From Haematobia irritans (lineage: Eukaryota; Arthropoda; Insecta; Diptera; Muscidae), in contig NC_134397.1 in the NCBI RefSeq assembly GCF_050003625.1, positions 228,408,537 to 228,472,536 of the forward strand: a stretch of 64,000 nt of DNA, given 5' to 3'. How positions within the stretch are numbered: position 1 is the first letter of the stretch; each line of letters opens with the position of its first letter. Under the pieces are notes generated by a model. It saw only the letters and a program-made list of their open reading frames with translations. It ran no database searches and had not been told where the DNA came from. The translations under genes and the position numbers were made by a program. Positions 57,485 through 64,000 of this stretch are shown piece after piece.

Positions 57485-58781
57485 ACAGGGTGGCTGATAA
57501 GTCCCCGGTCTGACACATAGATGGCGTCGCTAGTATTAAATTCATATTATTTTTATATAGTACCAACCTTCAAATTATTCGTGTCAAAATTTGACGTCTG
57601 TAAGTCAATTAGTTTGTGAGATAGAGCGTCTTTTGTGAAGCAACTTTTGTTATTTGGAAAAAAATGAAAAAAAAAAAACGGAATTTCGTGTTATGATAAA
57701 ATACTGTTTTCTGAATGGAAAAAATACGGTGGAAGCAAAAACTTAGCTTGATAATGAGTTTCCGGGCTCTGCCCCAGGGAAATCAACAATAATTGATTGG
57801 TATGCAAAATTCAAGCGTGGTGAAATGAGCACGGAGGACGGTGAACGCAGTGGACGCCCGAAATAGGTGGTTACCGACGAAAACATAAAAAAATCCACAA
57901 AATGATTTTGAATGACCGTAAAATGAAGTTGATCGAGATAGCAGAGGCCTTAAAGATATCAAAGGAACGTGTTGGTCATATCATTCATCAATATTTGAAT
58001 ATGCGGAAACTCTGTGCAAAATTGGTGCCGCGCGAGCTCACATTTGACCAAAAACAACAACGTGTTGATGATTCTGAGCGGTGTTTGCAGCTGTTAACTC
58101 GTAATACATCCGAGTTTTTCCGTCGATATTTGACAATGGATGAAACATGGCTCCAGCACTACACTCCTGAGTCCAATCGACTCTCAGACGACTGAGTGGA
58201 CAGCGACATGTGAACCGTCTCCGAAGCGTGGAAAGACTCAAAAATCCGCTGGCAAAGTAATGGCCTCTGTTTTTTTGGGATGCGCATGGAATAATTTTTA
58301 TTGATTATCTTGAGAAGGGAAAAACCATCAACAGTGACTATTTTTTGGCGTTATTGGAGCGTTTGAAGGTCGAAATCGCGGCGAAACGGCCCCATATAAA
58401 GAAGAAAAAAGTGTTGTTCCACCAATAGAAGGCACCGTGCCACAAGTCATTGAGAACGATGGCAAAAATTCATGGATTGGGCTTCGAATTGCTTCCCCAC
58501 CCACCATATTCTCCAGGTCTGGCCCCCATCGACTTTTTCTTCTTCTCAGACCTCAAAAGGATGCTCGCAGGGAAAAAAAGTTGGCTGCAATGAAGAGCTG
58601 ATCGCCGAAACTGAGGCCAATTTTGAGGCAATTTTTTGATACCAAATGGTATCAAAAAATTGGAAGGTCGTTGTAATCGTTGTATCTCTCTTGAAGGGAA
58701 CTATGTTGAATAATAAAAACGAATTTTGACAAAAAAAATGTGTTTTTCTTTGTTAGACCGGGGACTTATCAGCCAACCTGT
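57485..58781 (+). mobile_element. mariner element, irritans subfamily, second copy (1297 bp)
   Basis: Ends ACAGGGTGGCTGATAAGTCC and, from the other side, ACAGGTTGGCTGATAAGTCC, with TA on both sides (57483-57484, 58782-58783). Opposite orientation to the copy at 2422-3696 and clearly the same family. The internal gene is dead. It lies between two LINE remnants. Confidence 0.95.
57664..58713 (+). pseudogene. Broken mariner transposase, second copy
   Basis: Start ATG at 57664, stop at 58711-58713. Fragments in several frames keep KFKRGEMSTEDGERSGRPK (followed at once by a stop), the LKISKERVGHIIHQYLNMRK region, TMDETWLQHY with the first catalytic Asp, and a GLAPIDFFFF-like third motif. The second catalytic motif is destroyed: where the family has Asp-Asn, this copy has a stop codon (FHQ-stop-KAPCH, near 58420). 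Several single-base changes shift the frame. More decayed at the active site than the copy at 2489. Confidence 0.92.
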
Positions 58782-58862
58782 TAGGATTCATTCGACTATG
58801 ACCTTAGGTCGTCAGTCTTTTATAATATTTTACATAAAATTTGAAGATATACATGTTTTGAT

Positions 58863-59343
58863 TTATAAGTTGTATTCACTTAGTAGATACGTGCTATATT
58901 GAGTACATACTCTAATGAAAGAAGCTAAATTTTTCCAGCTAATTATAAAACCATTTAGTATTGATATAAATTCATGCTCTTCAAGGAATATCCTTTGGAC
59001 GTACATTTTTCTGAATTCCTTAAGGACTGGACATCGGCCTAGAAAGTGTAGTATGTTTTCTGTCTCATTTAAATTACACATGGAGCAATTCGTATTACCA
59101 CCCAGGCGGTTTTGCCAATTAATTCTATCATATCGCCCCTTGTCTTAAGGATCCATGTTATTTCATGTTGAGCTAAGTTTTCATTAAATTGTTCACCAAT
59201 GTGGTATCACAATGGGTTGAATAGCCTAAGTGAGCCTGATACATCGTGCTGCCACCTAACCTAACCTAACCTTCATTAAATTGTGTATGCCCTACTCCAG
59301 GGTCCAGTTTTGAATAAATTCGATTTGTTTCTCGCAGTGTTAG
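58863..59343 (-). pseudogene. LINE C-terminal remnant, minus strand, split by a retroposon tail
   Basis: Minus-strand translation gives NWQNRLGGNTNCSMCNLNET, then ENILHFLGRCPVLKEFRKMY, ending ..YLLSEYNL at 58863. The Cys-x2-Cys-x9-His-x4-Cys spacing is the same as in the LINE at 56824, so both come from one family. Upstream coding sequence continues to ~59343 (KTLAQHEITWILKTRG) but is frameshifted and interrupted by a short retroposon tail at 59193-59271. Confidence 0.72.
59193..59271 (+). mobile_element. 5'-truncated SINE tail (79 bp) with 13-bp target duplication
   Basis: Only the 3' tail is present (tggtatcacaatgggttgaa, then tgatacatcg and CCTAACCTAACC). It is flanked by ttcattaaattgt at 59180-59192 and 59272-59284. 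The 'gatacatcg' variant marks it as SINE-type rather than LINE-type tail. Confidence 0.9.
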
Positions 59344-60016
59344 TTCTCTATTCATAATTCATTTCCATTGGCTCATTCATACATACAATGTGAGTTTCAG
59401 TGATGTATATGTTGGTTGTTGGGTTTGTGTTGGTCAGATTAACAGTTAGCGAAGGTGGTTGCCATGGGGTCCATTCGATGAATGCTGCACGCTTGTAACG
59501 TCAGCAACAATAAACCATCATATTACGCATTTATTATCGCAAAGATCCTTCGGCGCATTCGTAGTAGATGTAAAGTGAAAGCTTGTTGTTGTTGTTGTTG
59601 CTATTATGTTATGTAGTTGTTGTTGTCTTGTATTGGTTTTTGTTTCTCTATGTTACGATTACGGGGCTGTTGTTTGATTTTAACCAAGAAAACAGGCAAC
59701 CAACCAGACAAACATCATGTCAAGGAGTCTGTAGTAACAACTCATATGCAATGGGCATGTCATATCTGTTGGTCGATATACTCTAAATGGCAGACTTTTC
59801 CTGTGATCTGGTGTTTCGTTTGGGATAAACATATTTCAAATATGTTTGCGTAAATTAATTCATTTGTCGTAAAAACAGCAGGATGTCAGTTAAGATCGAT
59901 GAAAGAAGGAAAAGTTTTTTTTCATTCGTACAAATTAAGATGTATTTGGTTGTCGCTCTGCAAATATAGCTCTGTGGGATGATTATGTGGTAAGGAGTTT
60001 TTATGTGCACTTGGTG
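59344..60016. other. Unassigned region with a TTG microsatellite
   Basis: (TTG)n at 59584-59600 and looser TTG-rich sequence to ~59630. No gene recognised. Confidence 0.4.
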
Positions 60017-60074
60017 AGTAGGTTAAAGTGGCAGCCCGATTTAGTTTCAGGCCCACTTAGACAATTCAGTCCAT
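60017..60074 (-). mobile_element. Very short LINE tail (58 bp) with 13-bp target duplication
   Basis: Minus-strand tail (cacttagacaattcagtcca, aaagtggcagcccgattta) flanked by tgtgcacttggtg at 60004-60016 and 60075-60087. The 'tttaatttcaggc'-type wording matches the LINE tail at 36250-36296 more than the SINE tail. Confidence 0.88.
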
Positions 60075-60142
60075 TGTGCACTTGGTGGATAGTTAATGAA
60101 ATATATTTGCCCGAATAAATTCGTTAACTGGATGTAGAAAAA

Positions 60143-61294
60143 ACAAGTATATACGGCCGTAAGTTCGGCCAGGCCGAATCTTATGTACCCTCCACCATGG
60201 ATTGCGTAGAAACTTCTACGAAAAACTGTCTTCCACAATCGAATTACTTGGGTTGTGGTATCTTAAAACTTCTTAACATCGTTTTCTAAATTGTGAGTTA
60301 GTCCATACGTGGTAGAGAGCCAGAATTGATATATGGAGGGTCGCTCATATGGGGGCTATATACAATTATGAACTTGATATGGACCAATTTTTGTGTGATT
60401 GGGGATCGATTTATCTGCGGGCTATATATAACTATAGGCCGATATGGACCTTGTTAGGCATGGTTGTTAAGGACCATATACTAGCACAATGTACCAAATT
60501 TCAACTTGGATGAAATTTGCTCCTGCAAGAGGCTCCAAAACCAAATCTCGGGATCGGTTTATATGGGGGATATATATGATTATGGACTGATATGGACCAC
60601 TTTTGACATGGGTGTTAAATATCATATACTACACCACGTAGAAAATTTCAACCAGATCGGATGAATTTTGCTTCTCCAAAAGGCACACGAGGTCAAATCT
60701 GGGGATCGGTTTATATGTGGGCTATATATAATTATGGACTGATATGAACCAATTCCTGCATGGTTGGTGGATACCATATACTAACATCACGTACCAAATT
60801 TCAACCGAATCGGATGAATTTTGCTCTTCCAAGGGGCTCCCGAGGTCAAATCTGGGGATCGGTTTATATGGGATCTATTTATAATTATTTACCGATGAAG
60901 ACCAATTTTTGCATGATTGTTTGAGGCCATATGTTAACACCACGTACCAAATATCAACTGAATCAGATGAATTTTGGTCTTCCAAGAGGCTCCGGAGATA
61001 AAATCTGGTGATCGGTTTATATGTGGGCTATATATAATTATGGACCGATGAAGACCAATTTTTGCGTGATCATTAGAGACCATATACTAACACTATATAC
61101 CAAATTTCAGCCGGATCGGATGAAATTTGCTTGTCCTAGACGCTCCGCAAGCCACATCGGGGGATCGGTTTATATGGGGGCTATATATAATTATGGACCC
61201 ATGTGGACCAATTTTTGCATGGTTATTAGAGACCATATACTAACACCATGTACCAAATTTCAGCCGGATCGGATAAAATTTGCTTCTCTTAGAC
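60143..61294 (-). mobile_element. Tandem-monomer element, copy h (hairpin end lost)
   Basis: Begins ACAAGTATATACGGCCGTAA, with the array-less far end and then about six monomers. It stops abruptly inside a monomer at 'tgcttctcttaga', so the leader, GTCY tract and hairpin are missing. Confidence 0.85.
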
Positions 61295-61610
61295 GAAGCA
61301 GTTTCATTGTTGGCATGAAACTTCTATTCAACGACGAAATATTTCATACTATTAGTGAACATTTTCATTGCCTTTATAAAACATTTTCATTATGTCAATG
61401 AACAATTTCGTTCACTCAATCTTAATGAAATTTTCTTTGTGTGCGACAATATCTCTCATATTAGGAAAAGATCTGATGGTGTCTTAACTGAGATGAAGGT
61501 GAAGATGTGGTACGATGTTTAGTTGATCGGGTGATTGATTTCCACATGGTTGTTAGTTGGTCCTTTGATAATTACTATGTTGAAACTCAGTTTTTTGCTT
61601 TGATGATGTA

Positions 61611-62255
61611 CTGAAAAAAAGCATACTCGGTTCCAAAAGTTTTTTCTTTACTTTAAAAAATTTGATATTGATTCCGAGCCAAAGAAGCGGAGAATACAAG
61701 TAAGGATACTTTTAAGACACAATTCTCTTTTAAATTTAGGTTTTGTGTACTTTGCTTCTAGGAAGCAAATTTTAATTTTTCGCTTTCTCAGCTTTTTGTC
61801 TAAATATGCTATCAAAGTCCTTTAAAAACGAGTTAACGGCAACTTTATTTTCCAAATTAAGACTCGACTTCCAGTAGAAATTATGCTATGTTTGAAGTAA
61901 AAAACTTTTTTAAAATAAAGTTTTGAAAAACATGTCCTATATTTGAACGATTTTTGCAAGATGCAAAAAGACAACAAATTTAAAGACAATTTCATTAAAT
62001 TTAAAGATTTTTTCTGAATTATTGAAGTAAAGTTGACCTTAGCCTATACATTTTTTCTTTCATGTTAAGATACCCATTTTTAAGTCAAATCACTTAATTA
62101 TAAGGACAATACGACTTCATTGAAAAGTTTGTCGACTTTTGGACAAGGAAAATATCTTTATTTTAGAGAAATACGTCTTCTATGCTAAGCAAAATTTGTA
62201 TTCGTATTTTAAAGACATGAAATCTTTGACCTCACGACAATATTTTTTTCAGTGT
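61611..62255 (+). mobile_element. Family C MITE, full length, opposite to 16385
   Basis: Starts CTGAAAAAAAGCATACTCGG after TA and ends ATATTTTTTTCAGTG. Collinear across ~645 bp with the reverse complement of 16385-17036. No coding content. Confidence 0.83.
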
Positions 62256-62602
62256 GGGTAGGCAAATTTATCACATATCCTACAGTTGGTGTTATCTTTG
62301 AGGTACCCGAATAAGAATAAACAGAAACAACAATCTTCGCCTTCTCCATACCATGTTGCTGTCCACGGCTTTTGCTGCTGTAATGTAAGCCTTTCTAGAA
62401 TACCCCTAAAATTGGGGTTTCTTTACGAACACAGTTTTTAGAGACTTGGGGATTTGCTTTTTCGAAATCAATCCTTCACAAAACCCTTCTATAAACTGGC
62501 AATAAACTCCTTTTAATATGGGCGTTAGCTTTTTAAACTTGGCATAAAGTATTCATTTTAGTCGATAAATTTAAATATCATTGAGTTAAAATTTTGCTTA
62601 TT
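62256..62602. other. Short unassigned stretch
   Basis: No ORF of interest and no recognised repeat. Confidence 0.4.
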
Positions 62603-64000
62603 ATACCCTCCACCATAGGATGGGGGTATATTAACTTTGTCATTCCGTTTGTAACACATCGAAATATTGCTCTAAGACCCCATAAAGTATATATATTCTG
62701 GGTCGTGGTGAAATTCTGAGTCGATCTAAGCATGTCCGTCCGTCCGTCCGTCCGTCCGTCTGTCCGTCCGTCCGTCCGTCCGTCTGTCCGTCTGTCCGTC
62801 TGTCCGTCCGTCCGTCTGTCCGTCCGTCCGTCTGTCCGGCTGTCCGTCCGTCTGTCCGGCTGTCCGTCCGTCTGTGGAAATCACGCTAACTTCCGAACGA
62901 AACAAGCTATCGACTTGAAACTTGGCACAAGTAGTTGTTATTGATGTAGGTCGGATGGTATTGAAAATGGGCCATATCGGACCACGTTTACGTATAGCCC
63001 CCATATAAACCGATCCCCAAATTTGGCTTGGGGAGCCTCCCGGAGCAGCAAAATTCATCCGATCCGGTTGAAATTTGGTACGTGGTCTTAGTATACGGTC
63101 TCTAACAACCATGCAAAAATCGGTCCATATCGGTCCATAAATATATATAGTCCCCATATAAACCGATCCCCAGATTTGACCACCGGAGCCTCTTGGAGGA
63201 GCAAAATTCATCCGATCCGGTTGAAATTTAGTACGTGGTCTTAATATACGGTTTTTAACAACCATGCAAAAATTGGTCCATATCGGTCCATAATTATATA
63301 TAGCCCCCATATAAACCGATCCCCAGATTTGACCTCCGGAGCCTCTTGGAGGGGCAAAATGCATCCGATCCGGTTGAAATTTGGTACCTGATGTTAGTAG
63401 ACGGCCTCTAACAACCATGCAAAAATTGGTCCATATCGGTCCATAATTATATATAGCTCCCATATAAACCGATCCCCAGATTTGACCACCGGAGCCTCTT
63501 GGAGGAGCAAAATTCATCCGATCCGGTTGAAATTTAGTACGTGGTCTTAGTATACGGTTTTTAACAACCGTGCAAAAATTGGTCCATATCGGTCCATAAT
63601 TATATATAGCCCCCATATAAACCGATCCCCAGATTTGACCTCCGGAGCCTCTTGGAAGAGCAAAATTCATCCGATCCAGTTGAAATTTGGTACATGGTGT
63701 TAGTATATGGTCTCTAACAACCATGCAAAAATTGGTCCATATCGGTCCATAATTATATATAGTTCCCATATAAACCGTCCCCAGATTTGACGTCCGGAAC
63801 CTCTTGGAGGAGCAAAAGTCATCCGATACGGTTGAAATTTGGTACATTTAGTCAATATATGGCCTCTAACAGCCATGTAAAAATTGGTCCATATCGGTCT
63901 TTAGTTATATATAGCCGATGACTTATTACACAAAAATTGGTCCATATCGCCAAAAACAATCTACCAAAACTTTATTTCCATAGAAAATTTTGTCAAATTT
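62603..64000 (+). mobile_element. Tandem-monomer element, copy i (runs off the window)
   Basis: Best-preserved copy: hairpin ATACCCTCCACCATAGGATG, leader cattccgtttgtaacacatc, long GTCY tract (62733-62875), 'acttccgaacgaaacaagct', six 153-bp monomers with very even spacing (markers at 63058, 63211, 63364, 63517, 63670, 63822), a transition (aaaaacaatctaccaaaa) and the first 30-bp unit at the window end. A 373-codon minus-strand ORF crosses it because the period is divisible by three; I do not regard it as a gene. Confidence 0.92.
62733..62875. repeat. (GTCY)n microsatellite
   Basis: About 35 units of GTCC or GTCT with two GGCT variants. Other copies have only 2-6 units, so this tract has expanded in copy i. 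Confidence 0.93.

Noticed and set aside
62726..63847. 373-codon ORF (minus strand)
   Set aside because: Consists of six 51-codon repeats plus a translated GTCY microsatellite; arises from a stop-free frame of a repeat whose period is divisible by three.

Overview
The window is strongly AT-rich eukaryotic intergenic or intronic DNA built almost entirely from layered transposable elements. Several features point to a higher fly, probably a muscid (Stomoxys/Haematobia/Musca type). These are two irritans-subfamily mariner copies with Himar1-like ends, a DD37E Tc1/mariner element, a DD41D (rosa-like) element, and (GTCY)n-bearing interspersed elements of the kind described in flies (mini-me, DINE-1/HINE). 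The species call is an inference. No complete host gene is visible. The only candidate host coding piece is one exon-like open segment at 43554-43842.

Layout. 1-7 kb: end of a hairpin/GTCY element, a broken mariner (2422-3696), and two ~1 kb copies of one TIR element (family E) in opposite orientation, forming a large inverted repeat (4084-6491). 7.6-17 kb: SINE scraps, tandem-monomer element copy (8385-9245), a MITE with 26-bp perfect TIRs (9437-9799), a decayed mariner (13925-14335), a third E copy and a cluster of family B MITEs. 18-21 kb: a three-level nest (B inside D, a tandem-monomer element inside B). 21.7-28 kb: more tandem-monomer copies and two copies of a ~1.2 kb TA-inserting element (family G), one sitting inside a C MITE. 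31-33 kb: tandem-monomer copy split by a DD41D element. 34.7-36.5 kb: another three-level nest, MITE B <- 5'-truncated LINE <- TIR element carrying two tRNA-like modules. 38.6-40.8 kb: minisatellite element split by the only intact transposase gene in the window (DD37E, 350 aa). 43-48 kb: MITE, exon candidate, full tRNA-SINE with target duplication, then more MITEs. 49.6-55.6 kb: two large tandem-monomer copies, one split by a SINE and one by a deleted DD37E copy. 56.8-60 kb: LINE remnants around a second mariner. 60-64 kb: two more tandem-monomer copies; the last runs off the window.

Relationships. Only the DD37E element encodes an apparently complete protein. The other DNA elements are decayed or non-autonomous and would depend on transposases encoded elsewhere. 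The tRNA-derived SINE shares its 3' tail and (CCTAA)n terminus with a truncated LINE in this same window, which suggests a SINE/LINE partnership. The tandem-monomer elements (153-bp monomers, subterminal inverted repeats, hairpin, no target duplication at a T-run) look like non-autonomous Helentron-type elements. Family letters (B-H) are labels used only in this report. Exact ends are given where a target duplication fixes them and are approximate otherwise.
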